Source of the DNA: Elephas maximus indicus
Lineage: Eukaryota > Chordata > Mammalia > Proboscidea > Elephantidae
Direction of reading: 5' to 3'
DNA: 64,000 nt
Assembly (NCBI RefSeq): GCF_024166365.1
Contig: NC_064819.1
Location: 163,126,793 to 163,190,792, forward strand
Shown here: positions 1-10,771 of the stretch, piece after piece
Layout of the letters: every line of letters starts with the position of its first letter
Numbering within the stretch: the stretch's first letter is position 1
Notes under the pieces: model-generated
Seen by the model: the letters and a program-made list of their open reading frames with translations, nothing else
What the model was told of the DNA's origin: nothing
Database searches by the model: none
Translations under genes and position numbers: made by a program

Positions 1-1283
1 ACTATTTAAAACAATTAATCAAAAAAGCCTAATTATTCAATTAGATGAATAAATGAATCTTCTTAAAGTGGATATGCAAAAAAGAGAGTGATGATGAAAT
101 CTTTTAAAGGGAAATGAGTGTAACAAATCAGCTAAATATGATCTCTAAAAAAATTCTGAATAATAAGTCAGTGATTATGTTTTAATTGGGCTTTAGCTTT
201 ATTATAATTGAGGACCCTCATTATCTTGTTTTATTGTATTTATGATTTTAATATTCATACCATTTGGTACTTTATCTTTGTATACTTTCTGCCAGTGCTT
301 GTTGCGCTTCCTGGCTGATTAGTGCCTGGGTCAGTGTGAAGTGAATACAGATGTCTCAATAATGGTCGGCAGGCGCATTGGGCTGATTTTCTGTGTTTGA
401 AGGTCTCCTATAAAGTCGTCCTTTGTGCAATTGTGAGGGTTTTTTCCTTTTTTTTTTTTTTTTCCCTCCCCTTCCTTTTTTCTCAACATGAGCAGCTCTG
501 TTGGTAAGAGTCATCTAACAGGAAGCTGTTTTTCACTCTGAAGGGGATCAAGGGACCTTGTTTTGGAGTATGATGTGTTTCTACAGTTTCTACAATGATG
601 ACTTATACATCCACATTTATTGTCTTAGGGAAAATATAAGCTGTATGCAAAGAGGAACATCTAACTGAAAATTCAAGCTCTTTTGAAAGATCTGAGGGTA
701 AACTGCTAGAGAGCTCTTATTCTTGTAACTTCCAGGCAATTGGATGAGCCACACTTTGTTCACAGAGAAGAGCAATGGCACCAATGACTATTTCCAAGTT
801 TTTGTCAATCACTTTGCCCTGTAAGAGGTGCACACATGAGTGATTGCTTCCACAACTCAGTATTAGCCAAAAGGTGCAATCAGAGTGAGTCGGCAACAGT
901 TCACCTGCCTTGTGTGTAGAGACAGCTTCAAATGGGCCTCGAAGAAGCAATGTGGTTAATCATTTAGTTCTTGTGCGTGGGAATTTTGTGAACCCAAGAA
1001 GCATAGGTGAATATTTAACCCTTTGTTTATACCTTTCAAATGAGTCTGTGGCAACAATTGTGTTTTATTTAGGTTCAATGATTTTACTGCTGGTTATATT
1101 GAGAGTAAGAGAAAAATAAAAGGTAAGGGCTTGATTTTGCCTCATTGCCAGACAAATGGGTATTTTCCAGGAAGTCCTCCTCTTAGTGAAATAACTGAAT
1201 AAATATATAAAAGACAGAAAGAATGGATAAATAGTAAACACACAAAACACACCTGATGACAGCCTGTGAGATTTTGAGTGCTC
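1..1283. other. Anonymous AT-rich sequence, no gene seen
   Basis: I find no exon, RNA gene or recognisable repeat here. Reading frames are short and on both strands. A T-rich tract lies near 436-463. The part around 290-430 keeps several CpG dinucleotides in an otherwise AT-rich, repeat-free context, so it could be conserved single-copy DNA, but this cannot be judged without comparison to other species. Confidence 0.5.
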
Positions 1284-1446
1284 GAAGCCCTGGTGATGTG
1301 GTAAAAAGCTTGGCTGCTGATCAAAAAGGTTGGCAATTCCACTCCACCAGCAGCTCCCTGGAAACCTTATGGGGCAGTTCTCCTCTGTCCTATAGGGTTG
1401 CTGTGAGTCGGAGTTGACTCCACAGCAACAGGTTTGTTTTCTTTCT
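1284..1446 (+). repeat. AfroSINE, plus strand
   Basis: A diverged SINE: the tRNA-like head begins near AGCCCTGGTGATGTGG, followed by the body GGGGCAGTTCTCCTCTGTCC and the tail region GAGTCGGAGTTGACTCC. It ends in a T-rich tract. A second copy in the same orientation follows within a few bases, so the two form a head-to-tail pair. Confidence 0.85.
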
Positions 1447-1450
1447 TTCT

Positions 1451-1605
1451 GAGTCCTGGTGGTTCAATGGTTAAGACCTCTGCTGTTAACCAAAAGGTCG
1501 GCAGTTCGGTCCACCAGCTGCTCCTTGGAAACCCTATGGGGCAGTTCTACTCTGACTACAGGGTCGCTATGAGTTGGAATTGACTGGACGGCAATGGGTT
1601 TTATA
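1451..1605 (+). repeat. AfroSINE, plus strand (tandem neighbour)
   Basis: Second SINE of the pair. Head GAGTCCTGGTGGTTCAATGG, B-box-like GCAGTTCGGTCC, and tail GAATTGACTGGACGGCAATG are all visible. It directly follows the T-rich end of the preceding SINE, as expected if it inserted into that copy's tail. Confidence 0.88.
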
Positions 1606-2479
1606 TACATGTACATCACTAATTGTAGGAGGCCCGACACAGATATGATTTCCACTTTACCAGTGTTAGGCCAGATCTTTCCATGGGGGAACAGAGCCCA
1701 AGGCATATGCAATGTTGACCTCATCATATGGTGTTCCATAGATTTTCTCTGCAGAACTGATAGATCTGGACCCAAATAGGTCTCCTTAAGCTCCCTTCAT
1801 TTTACTTAAGTTTGGTTTATAAAGCAGCGCAATTCGCTCCCTATCTCCTTTATGGCTGCATCTAGGATTTATCTTTCATCTAGCTGTTTATTCTTAATAT
1901 TCTTTTACTTTCTATATGTTGCATATGTCTGCCCTAAGCTGAGTATTCATGTTTTGTAATCGCCAAATTAACCTCACCACTACCCACTTCTCATTTTGCT
2001 TTTATATCTGAAGCAGATGTAAAACTTCACTTCCTTTTGTTATCTTCTGTCCTCAAGATAAGCCCCTTATCTTTAAAGTCTTCCAAACTGAGTCATATGA
2101 TCTCAAAGTAAGTGAACTCCGGGCACCTCACAAGTCATTTTTTTTCTCTAGTCTTTCTAACCAGACCAGACAGCCAATGTCCATTCTGTCCTTAGAGTCA
2201 CTGCTGGTCACATATAGGTCTTCTCCATGTGAGGTGCTCTTGACTATGAAATATGAGATCTCTGAGATATTCTATATTCATTGTCTGTGTCCTTGTCCCA
2301 CAAGTTTGGCTAGGAGCAAGGAGTTTATGAATAGAGTGACTTTAAGAATGTTAGCACCCAAGAAATAAAGGAAACAAGACACCTCAGTGATGCTGCTCCT
2401 ATTCTGTTCCTTCTTTTGAAAAACTTACCTCTTTGCCCTCACTTACAAGAGGAGAAAAAACAGAATTTCTAAACGTACG
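1606..2479. other. Anonymous sequence
   Basis: No gene or repeat family recognised. The short reading frames do not resemble a known protein. Confidence 0.45.
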
Positions 2480-2682
2480 ACCACCACCGCTTGCCATCAA
2501 GTCAACTCCAACTCCTTGTGACCCCATGTGTGTCAGAGTAGAAGAGTGCTACGCAGAATTTTCGAGGACTTATTTTTCAGAAGTAGATTGTCAGGACTTT
2601 CTTCCAAGGTGCCTCTGGGTGGACTTGAACCTCCAACCATTTGGTTAGCAGCTGAACATGTTAACGGTTTGCATCACTCCTA
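2480..2682 (-). repeat. Old AfroSINE, minus strand
   Basis: Reverse-orientation SINE: tail side GCCATCAAGTCAACTCCAAC, then TTGAACCTCCAACC and GGTTAGCAGCTGAAC toward the tRNA-like head. Strongly diverged and longer than the young copies, so probably an older subfamily. Confidence 0.8.
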
Positions 2683-2692
2683 ATTATAATAT

Positions 2693-2906
2693 GTTGTTGT
2701 TTTTAGCTGCCTTCGAGTCAGCCTCCAACTCAGGTGATCTCATGTGTTACAGAGTGGAACTTCTCCACTGGGTTTTCTTGGCAGTAAACTTCATGGAAGC
2801 AGATCGCCAGGGCTTTGCTTCTGCGGAGCCACTGGGTGGGTTTGAACTTCTAACCTTTCTGTTAGCGGTCCATCGCAAACTACTTGCACAACCCAGGCTC
2901 CTAGAG
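2693..2906 (-). repeat. Old AfroSINE, minus strand
   Basis: Begins with TGTTGTTGTTTTTAGCTGCC, the reversed tail, then TTCGAGTCAGCCTCCAACTC, and ends near the reversed head CACAACCCAGGCTCC. Same orientation as the SINE just upstream. Likely an older subfamily because of its TTG-rich tail and many substitutions. Confidence 0.78.
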
Positions 2907-4340
2907 TATGATATGCAGGAGCTGTAAATTTTTCCCAAACATCTATGATCTCTTTTGTGTGCATTTAAATCTTTCTTTTAACAATTTGTATTGTGTATTT
3001 CATTAGTAGAAAATATTTTTCCATTCAAGCATATTATTGGAAGTTTGTATTAATTGTCTAAACCTGAGGCTAAAGTGCTTTTTCTATATACAAGAGCAAT
3101 GGAAAATCTATTCTCAAACTTTCATATTGGAGATTTTCCTGACTATCCATTCAGAAGTCAGTTTCATAACTATATGCCAAGCATTTTTATGAAGAATTGC
3201 ATTATTTATCTTTATGAGATAATGTATATCAACATATGAATTCAGATGATACACTTCAAAGATGCAAAAATAAAATTTAGCCAGTATTTTAAGTTGCCTT
3301 TTATACAACTAAATTCAGAATAAAAAGTGACATAAAATGACACACATGTTAGCACGATTAAAACAAAGCCAAACAAATACAAAAAGTGTTCACAACGTCA
3401 GCCATCGCATTAAAATTCCTTTTTGCTGGGTTAGCTGAAAGACCATGAAAAAAGTCCACCTGCCATTCAGTTTAATTTCTTGTGTTTAGAGCTCTACAGC
3501 ATTCTGTGTAAAACTAATCAATAAAAAGGATTTATGAGACCTTGAAATAGAACAGTCGAAAGGAGGAAATTATAGTCAGTTTTAGTTATTAAAGATTTTT
3601 CCCACTAAATTTAGTATAAGGGAAACATTATACATCTTTTTTAGCTGAAACAGGACATTTATCAAGTACACGGTTTGGGGAGACAATTGTGCTTAGACCC
3701 ACGGTAATGTGTCTTTATTTGTTGCACACCATTTATCGTTGGCTGGAGTGAAGTGGGCCCAAGCATAAGGGAAAAAAAGAAGAAAGTAGACAAGGTGAAC
3801 CATGACCTAAACACGAGACAAAAGAAGGTATTTATGAATTCAGATCCAGTCCATATTAAATTGCTTTGTTCGGCTATATTTTAAAAAGAATAAAGGCAAG
3901 ACAGAGCAAAGAAATAAGGAAGCAAGGGAGAGAAGAGAGAGAAGGAAGAAAGGATGGAGGCAAAATTTACCATCCCATCAAATGGCTTTTCACTATTATG
4001 GAATCAAAATTTAGCTCTGATGATATTCAGAGACGAAGTCATTACCCACTTTCATTTATATTCAGTATCATAATATTTGCTGAACCATGTGCATTTTTGA
4101 AAATAGTTATAAGTGGACTTTGTATAACATTGTTGCTTAGTGACAATGGGTTTTGAGAAACTGCTTCAGAAGGCTTGGGTACTGTGTATACTGCTTTAAG
4201 ACTTTTACACAGATACGTTTCTTAGCAGGGCAATTCGGAAAAATTCAAGAATTTGGCTTTTGTTTGATAAATTACAAATGACAGATGGAAAATTGCAATA
4301 TTTTGAAAAGAAAACATATAATGATGCACAGAACATAAGA
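2907..4340. other. Anonymous AT-rich sequence
   Basis: No gene recognised. Contains a purine-rich patch around 3895-3960. Frames up to 96 codons have no recognisable domain and look like chance. Confidence 0.45.
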
Positions 4341-4525
4341 TTGCCATAATAATAATGGTACTTAGCATTTACACTGAGCTCTTTATCTGCAAAGGACTTG
4401 GCAAACAACTAATTAAGCCTCGTAACACTCCTGAAAGACTGGTGAGTATCATTAACGCCATTCTACGGATGGAGAAAATGAGGCATGGTGGTTAAGTGTC
4501 TTTGCCTGAAGCTACTGGGGATATG
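4341..4525 (-). repeat. MIR SINE, minus strand
   Basis: Old pan-mammalian MIR in reverse orientation. Visible pieces are TAATAATAATGGTACTTAGC, CCATTCTACGGATGGAGAAA and GAGGCATGGTGGTTAAGTG, the usual reversed MIR order. Heavily diverged. Confidence 0.7.
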
Positions 4526-5640
4526 TAGAAACACTTGAGTAAGGTTTAAGGCTTTAGTCTTTCCTGGATAAAAGACCAAAAGACTAGCATTCTTTCAACT
4601 AAAACCATGAACCTTTTATTGCTAAACATTTTCCGTTTTGAAAAGAACTTTAACGAGTCATTTAGTTAACACTGATTTTCTTATGAATTGAAATTGTACT
4701 CACCTTTAAAGAACAACAGCCATAAACTGCTTGCTCCCTGTTCCTTTATTTGCCTCATTCATTCGACTGTCTCCACAATGATCTCGGGACACGGAATGCC
4801 TGTTCTGAATCACCAGGTGATGGAGGGCTTTACAGTCGGTGTCACCTGGTAGCAAAGCACTGAGACTCAGGTTTTGCTTTATATTAAAGTTGCAAATCAT
4901 ATCAATGGGCTTCATTTCAAAATTATGACAAGGCTTACCACTTCTGATGGGTAATAATTGTTAGCAATTTCAAAACCCTATACTGTGTGAGGAGAAAAAT
5001 CAGTCAATTTTATTCTTCTCTACTAGTTAACTCTCTCTGTAATTCTCCCGAATCCCAAAATTACTGTTGAAGATGTAGAATATTGCCAAAGAAACAATCC
5101 TCAGCTTGAAAACCATCACCCAGTGGACTGCACATTTTTTAACGTTTTGCCACTTACCTTTAGAAGTCACTCCTTTATTAAGAAACAGAATTTCAGTTTT
5201 ACAGAATTGAAAGCACAGTGTGGAAACCAGCAGAAATTTCAGGGCAAGTTTCCTTTTCTATTCATGTGGGACATAAATAAGGCCAGTGACCATGTTTTCA
5301 CATGCACATGTTTGGAAATTCCCAGCCCCTAGGATCTTACACCCAAATGAGAGGACAAGATGAACACATGGAAACAAGGGTGAACAATATACAGTCAATA
5401 CTATGGGATGTAAGTGTATGATTCAGCCATACTCTGCTCAATAATAAATGTGTTGAACAAAAACAGAGGAGAGAGGCAGAGATTCTTTTTGTCTGCTTGT
5501 GTGGTTATACCTGAAAACAGTACTTACCAAACTTCTGAGTTGTACGTATGTCCAATATCTGAAGAATTTAATTCTAAAAAGTTATTCCTGAAAACTTGGC
5601 TTTTTGAAAAGTTCAAAACGATGAAAATGTTCTAAATCTG
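4526..5640. other. Anonymous sequence
   Basis: No gene or clear repeat. The right end (about 5340-5640) may be diverged L1M 3' UTR leading into the L1M-like 3' end that follows, but I cannot demonstrate it. Confidence 0.4.
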
Positions 5641-5712
5641 AGACTACACTGAGATTTTAAAAGGATAAATTTTATGATATGTGAATTATATCTTAATAAA
5701 GATGTTTAGAAA
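5641..5712 (+). repeat. L1M-like 3' end, plus strand
   Basis: TATGTGAATTATATCTTAAT followed by AATAAAG and an A-rich stretch is the characteristic 3' end of several ancient L1M families. Short, so the family is not resolved. Confidence 0.55.
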
Positions 5713-7202
5713 AAAGAAGAGTTTGGAAAACCCCACCCCACCTTGACAGCAGAACTGTTATCAGCTTCCAAGAACTATGCTCTACGAGTTAAACACTGAA
5801 AATGCTTCAGAGTATTTGAGAAGGATTCTTTTTCTTCTTGCTTTGTTTCTATTGACTCTGCAGGAGCTACTCGGTGTTCAGCTGTTTGTCATCCCTTCTC
5901 TAAACTTATTCTACACAACAGAACACTGTGGAGAAAATCGCTTGAATGCTTGATAAACTGATAGAAATCTCATAGCCACCACAATGAAACTGTCTTCCTA
6001 TTCGAAGGACACTATGGGTTCTGGGAAAAAAAGAGAGGTAAATTCCCCTGCTCTCACTATTACATTACAGGCTGGATGCTACCATTACTCCAGAGAATTT
6101 TATTTTTCTCGCCTGAAGCTCAAGGCTCCACTTTGATTCCTTCTGGTTAGTGTCCAAGCTGGCCTTTCTGTCTGTGGAAGGCAACTACGGGCAGGGGTCA
6201 TGTCTACTGTGATCTATGACTCCCACAGGAAATAATATAATGACCATATTGAATGCTTCCTAAGTAAATCAGTGAAAGATTGGATTGATTGATTGAATGA
6301 TGAGTGTAACACCTCATTTCTTTTTTTCCTTTGCTTCTCCACTTCTTATTGGAATGATACATCCCCAGGTTTATTCCTTCAATTTTAGTCCCTTATATGA
6401 TACAAGGGGACAAAAACTTGCAAAATAAAATTGAATTTGCCATGGTAATATGTTTTTAAAAACATCTAAATCTGATATTCACTCTGTTGAGAAATGGTTG
6501 CAGCAGAATTAGATAAGTAGAAATCAAGATGTCAAAATGGAAGGTATTTCAGGCCTGTTAGAGGGAGAGGACAAAGTAATGACAGGTTAATAAGGAATTT
6601 ATTTTCAAATTTTATCTGATAAAAAATGTCCAGCTTTATTCTTAGAAAATATGTAAAATATATAAGCATAATTTTTTTAAATCACAGTTAAACTCACCAA
6701 CTTGCAACAAAATACACGAGTATTTTATACACACACATAAATATTAAATTAATTTATAAAGTTAATATCATATTAAGTACAAGATATTAGGTCATGATCA
6801 TTTTCCCTTTCCAGTAGTCTATGAAAATATAGTTGTAATGACTACATACTTTTCTAGAAAGTGAATATACCATGATTCATCCAATCATTTCCCTATTAGC
6901 ATATATTTAGAATGATTCCAGTTTTCACTAACATACATAATACTTTTTGAATAAACTCATTTATAAGTTTTGTTCTAACTTGATTATTGTTTTCTATTTA
7001 ATCTAATGCTAGATTTTTACTGTGTTAAAGTATGTAAATTATTATAATTCTCTTTTTACTGGTTGCCAAAAGCCCTCAGAAAGTTGCACCAATTATGATA
7101 CCGTGTCCAAATGTGTGAAATTTTTTCTCTCCCTTAACTTTTGACATCTTTGCATTGCAATTCCATTCAAATAAATTAAATGATGTATTTAAAGTAACTT
7201 CC
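5713..7202. other. Anonymous AT-rich sequence with faint old repeats
   Basis: No gene recognised. About 6180-6300 has wording reminiscent of an L2 3' end (GGCAGGGGTCATGTCTACTG then a TTGATTGATTGAATG run). About 6850-6960 resembles a reversed L1M 3' region. Both are weak eye-level matches. Confidence 0.35.
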
Positions 7203-7545
7203 ATGTTGTTGTTGTTAGCTACCCTCAAGTCATTCCCCAATTCACGCAAACCCCATGCACAACAGAATGAAATGCTGCCTGGTACTATGCCATCCCCATG
7301 ATCGGTTGTGGATGTGACCATTGTGATCCATAGTTTTCACTGGCTGATTTTCAGAAGTTGATTGCCAGGCATTTCTTCCTAGTCCTTCTTAGTCTGGAAG
7401 CTCTGCTGAAATCAGTTCAGCATCATAGCGACATGCAGGCTTCCAATGACAGATGGGTGATGGCTGTGCATGAGGCGCATTGGCTGGGAATCAAAGCCAG
7501 GTCTCCCACATGGGAGGTGAGAATTCTACCACTGAGCCACGAATA
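7203..7545 (-). mobile_element. Composite SINE: tRNA-Gly head with RTE-derived body
   Basis: Read on the minus strand it starts (7544 to about 7475) with a sequence very close to tRNA-Gly(CCC): GTGGCTCAGTGGTAGAATTC contains a pol III A box, the anticodon arm reads CTCCCATGTGGGAG, and a decayed B box leads into the acceptor end CCAATGC. Next comes a segment like the RTE 5' region (compare about 51300-51385): GAGCTTCCAGACTAAG, ACTAGGAAGAAAT, CAGCCAGTGAAAAC. It ends with an RTE-like 3' tail: TTCATTCTGTTGTGCATGGG and AGCTAACAACAACAAC. It is thus a tRNA head joined to a deleted RTE body, an architecture known from ruminant Bov-tA SINEs. CpG sites are largely decayed, indicating age. Confidence 0.75.
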
Positions 7546-7560
7546 TCCTATATAACCGCC

Positions 7561-7785
7561 CCCAACAACAACAATAACAACAAAACCTGTTGCTGTCAAG
7601 TCAGTTCCAACTCATGGCAGCCCTTTGCGTTACAGAGTAGAGCTGGTCTTTAAGGGATTTTTTGGCTGTAACCTTTACAGAAGCAGATTGCTAGGCCTTT
7701 CTTTCATGGCCGGGTGGGCTCGAATTGTCCATCTTTAGGTTAACAGTTCAGCATAAACTGTTTGCAACACCCAGGGACCTAATGC
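7561..7785 (-). repeat. AfroSINE, minus strand
   Basis: Starts with an AACAACAACAATAACAAC run, then CTGTTGCTGTCAAGTCAGTT, CAGAGTAGAGCTGG, and the reversed head TTAACAGTTCAGC with CACCCAGGGACC at its end. The leading CAAC-rich run in this orientation is unusual and may be a simple-repeat expansion at the target. Confidence 0.8.
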
Positions 7786-8479
7786 CATCCATAGTGTCTC
7801 ATAAATTATGAGGTGTTATGCATAATGCTATTGTTATAAATTTTTTACTAGTAATGATATAAACATTTGCCCATGTGTTAGGAAATATAATCATATCTGT
7901 CTTATGAATATTTTAATTTATCTTTCTCTTCTTATCAAAGCATTTGAAAAATATCCTATATTTATTGATCACTTATATTTCCCCTGTAGATTTTTTTATT
8001 GTGGTTTTTATTTTTATTGGGGTGTTTCTCTTTTTAATCTAGGTTTTTTAAAGTATTGTCTATTCTGTTGTTAATATGACTGTAATTTCATGAACCAAAA
8101 CCACAGACTGTTTTAGAACAATAATGTATTTTAATTTTAATTTATGTTTTAATACATTGAACATGTCACTTACTTTTCCCCCCATAATGTTTGTAGATAT
8201 CGCTACCTATTTACTTTTCTAAATGAACTTCAGAATTATTTTATCACGAGCCCAAAAAATTCTGTTAGAAATTTTATTAACACTTTATTAATGCCATAAT
8301 TACTTGGGAAGAATTGGCATATTTTACGAAGACTAGTACTCTGCTATGGAAATACAGTTTCTCTTCCTATTGCATTAGTTTTTATTGATATTGTTTAGTA
8401 AAGTATTTTAATACTCTTCATACACATTGTGTGCATTTTTTAATAAGATACCACTATTATGTGAATAGTACCTTTTCTC
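7786..8479. other. AT-rich sequence, probably decayed L1M
   Basis: No gene. The text runs into a clearer minus-strand L1M ORF2 fragment, so part of this is probably a further decayed portion of the same L1M, but I see no diagnostic motif. Confidence 0.35.
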
Positions 8480-8751
8480 ATTATGTGCTTTAATTGGCTA
8501 TTGCTGCTATACAGAAGAACTATCAACATTTGCCCATTTAATTTATATCCAGTCACTGTAATGAACTTTATTAATTCTCAGAGTTTTGTAGATTATTCCC
8601 TTGAGTTTTCTATTTACATAGTCACATTGTCTGCAAATAATAACAAAAGCTTGCCTTCTCTTATTTCAGTAATAAGTTTTATTGTCTTGATAAGAAATTC
8701 TATACCCATGTTAATTAGCAAGGGTAATAGACGATATCCTTGTTCTTGAAT
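8480..8751 (-). pseudogene. Ancient L1M ORF2 (reverse transcriptase) remnant
   Basis: Reading the minus strand gives wording like the L1 ORF2 stretch around the catalytic FADD box: a block resembling INMGIEFLIKTIKLITEIRE, then LLLFADNVTMYIENSREY with FADN in place of FADD. This is a dead remnant. It hosts the U6-L1 insertion that follows, and probably resumes after 9979. Confidence 0.6.
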
Positions 8752-8768
8752 AAATATTGACTATTTTT
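8752..8768. repeat. Left target-site duplication of U6-L1 chimera
   Basis: AAATATTGACTATTTTT, identical to 9963-9979. The pair bounds the U6-L1 chimera and proves a single integration event. Confidence 0.92.
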
Positions 8769-9648
8769 TTATAATTTTTATTGTGCTTTAAGTGAAAGTT
8801 TACAAATCAAGTCAGCCTCTCATACAAAAACTTATATACACCTTGCTACATACTCCCAGTTACACTCCCCCTAATGAGACAGCCCTCTCTCTCCCTCCAC
8901 TCTCTCTTTTTGTGTCAATTTCTCCAGCTTGTAACCCCCTCCACCCTCTCATCTCCTCTCTAGGCAGGAGATGCCAACCTACTCTCAAGTGTCCACCAGA
9001 TCCAAGAAGCTCACGCCTCACCAGCATCCCTCTCCAACCCATTGTCCAGTCCAATCTACGTCTGAAGAGTTGGCTTCTGGAATGGTTCCCATCCTGGGCC
9101 AACAGAAGGTCTGGGGGCCATGACCACCAGGGTCCTTCCAGTCTCAGTCAGACCATTAAGTCTGGTCTTTTTATGAGAATTTGGGGTCTGTGCTCCCTCA
9201 GGGGTTCTGTTGTGTTCCCTGTCAGGGCAGTCATCAGTTGTATGGGCACCATCTAGTTCTTCTGGTCTCAGGATGATGTAGACTCTGGTTCATGTGGCCC
9301 TTTCTGTCTCTTGGGCTCGTAATTACCTTGTGTCCTTGGTGTTCTTCATTCTCCTTTGATCCAGCTGGATTGAGACCAATTGATGCATCTTAGATGGCCG
9401 CTTGCGAGCGTTTAAGACCCCAGATACCACTCTTCAAAGTGGGATGCAGAATGTTTTCTTAATAGATATTATTATGCCAGTTGACTTAGATGTCCCCTGA
9501 GATCATGGTCCCCAAACCCCTGCCCCTGCTACACTGACCTTTGAAGCATTCAGTTTATCCAGGAAACTTCTTTGTTTATGGTTTAGTCCAGTTGTGCTGA
9601 CCTCCCCTGTATTGTGTGTTGTATTTTCCTTCACCTAAAGTAGTTCTT

Positions 9649-9817
9649 GGAAACCCTGGTGGTGTAGTAGTTAAGTGCTACGGCTGCTAACCAAAGGGTC
9701 AGCGGTTCGAATCTGCCAGGTGCTCCTTGGAAACCCTATGGGGCAGTTCTACTCTGTCCTAAAGGGTCGCTATGAGTCGGAATCGACTCGATGGCACTGG
9801 GTTTTTTTTTTGGAAAG
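9649..9817 (+). repeat. AfroSINE inserted in the U6-L1 chimera
   Basis: Well-preserved copy: head AAACCCTGGTGGTGTAGTAG, B box GGTTCGAATCTG, body TGGGGCAGTTCTACTCTGTC, tail GAATCGACTCGATGGCACTG then T-rich. Flanked by the TSD GTAGTTCTT (9640-9648 and 9818-9826). It interrupts the L1 3' UTR and so is younger than the chimera. Confidence 0.92.
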
Positions 9818-9855
9818 GTAGTTCTTATCTACCAATTAATTAGAGAATACCCCTT

Positions 9856-9962
9856 AAAAATATGGAACACTTCACGAATTTGCATGTCATCCTTGTGCAG
9901 GGACCATGCTAATCTTCTCTGTATCATTCCAATTTTAGTATATGTGCTGCCAAAGCGAGCAC
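9856..9962 (-). pseudogene. U6: U6 snRNA pseudogene (5' part of chimera)
   Basis: The 107-nt minus-strand sequence begins GTGCTCGCTTTGGCAGCACA and ends in TTCCATATTTTT, the full length of mammalian U6 spliceosomal RNA. By memory of the U6 sequence it differs at about six positions, most of them C-to-T or G-to-A changes at former CpG sites, consistent with methylation-driven decay. There is no TATA box or PSE upstream; the flank is the L1M target site. It is therefore a processed copy, not a working gene. Confidence 0.95.
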
Positions 9963-9979
9963 AAATATTGACTATTTTT
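9963..9979. repeat. Right target-site duplication of U6-L1 chimera
   Basis: Exact repeat of 8752-8768, directly abutting the first base of U6. Confidence 0.92.
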
Positions 9980-10206
9980 AAAGAAAATTATGGAAGTATA
10001 TTAAGTATTTTTTTGTCCCTAAGATTTAAGATTTGTAAGGTTTAATTTTTAAAAATTAGGAATGAGTATGGAATGCCTTGAGAGGCATTTTTACCAAAAA
10101 ACGATAAGCAAAAGGAATCTTAATGAGGCTTTTTATTGTATCTCTTGATATAATAATACAATATATTACATTATAAATTAAAATATTTACATATAGCTGT
10201 ATAAAA

Positions 10207-10435
10207 AAAAAAAAAACCAATGCCATCGAGTCAATTCCTACTCATAGTGACCCTATAGGACAGAGAAAAACTGCCCCATAGATATCCATATTTATTCGTA
10301 CACAGCAGGAGAAAGATGTGCAGTCTGCTTCCAAAAAGATTTACAGCCTTGGAAACCCTATGGGTAAGTTCTACTCTGTCCTATAGAGTTCCTATGAGTT
10401 GGAACTGACCAGATGGCAAAGATTTTCATTTTAGG
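10207..10435. repeat. Two partial AfroSINEs in opposite orientation
   Basis: About 10214-10290 is a minus-strand partial copy (CCAATGCCATCGAGTCAATT, CTGCCCCATAG). About 10303-10428 is a plus-strand partial copy of the longer subfamily (GGAGAAAGATGTGCAGTCTG, then CCTTGGAAACCCTATGGG and TGAGTTGGAACTGACCAG). An A-rich run precedes the first. The pair could form a hairpin in RNA. Confidence 0.75.
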
Positions 10436-10441
10436 CTTCGG

Positions 10442-10476
10442 TACACACACACATACACACGTGCACACACACACAT
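10442..10476. repeat. (CA)n microsatellite
   Basis: Imperfect CA dinucleotide run interrupted by CATA and GTG. It directly follows the end of the preceding SINE. Confidence 0.9.
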
Positions 10477-10771
10477 CTTTGTCTAATGTTGCTAGAAAAC
10501 CTGGCTTTCCTGGGCTAAATTCTCCCTGGTTGTACACTAAAGATAATTATAAAAGTATATGTCTTAGTCTTAAATCTGGAGTCCATGTCTTAGTGCTTAA
10601 ATCTGAGGCTACCATACTGTTTTCTTACATGGCTCTCAGTTTTCTGTAATAAATCATTTTCAAATTCTTCTTGGGCCTGAGGATAATATTCATTTACCTT
10701 GGTTTTTTTTTTTTTTTTTCTTAGACCTTACGTTTTTGTTGTTGTTTCTTCCTTCCTAATTCTTAAATCAA

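Larger units (their letters stand above)
8769..9962 (-). mobile_element. U6 snRNA-L1 chimeric retrocopy
   Basis: On the minus strand the order is: a U6 snRNA copy (9962 to 9856), then directly L1 3' UTR (about 9855 to 8790, interrupted by a SINE), then an A-rich 3' end (8769-8790), flanked by a perfect 17-bp TSD. The L1 part matches the 3' UTR of the L1 copies at 43.4-44.4 kb and 45.9-46.9 kb: the reversed blocks TTCACCTAAAGTAG, CCAATTGATGCATCTTAGAT and GTGAAAGTTTACAAATC are shared. U6-L1 chimeras are established products of L1 reverse transcription in human and mouse, through template switching or RNA joining. A younger SINE later inserted at 9649-9817. Confidence 0.9.

Noticed and set aside
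7475-7544. Genuine tRNA-Gly gene
   Set aside because: The B box is altered, the 5' acceptor strand is not preserved, and it is joined directly to RTE-derived sequence ending in a CAAC tail, so it is a SINE head.
9856-9962. Functional U6 snRNA gene
   Set aside because: No TATA box or PSE is present upstream on the minus strand, the flank is a TSD in L1M sequence, former CpG sites have decayed, and the copy is fused to L1.
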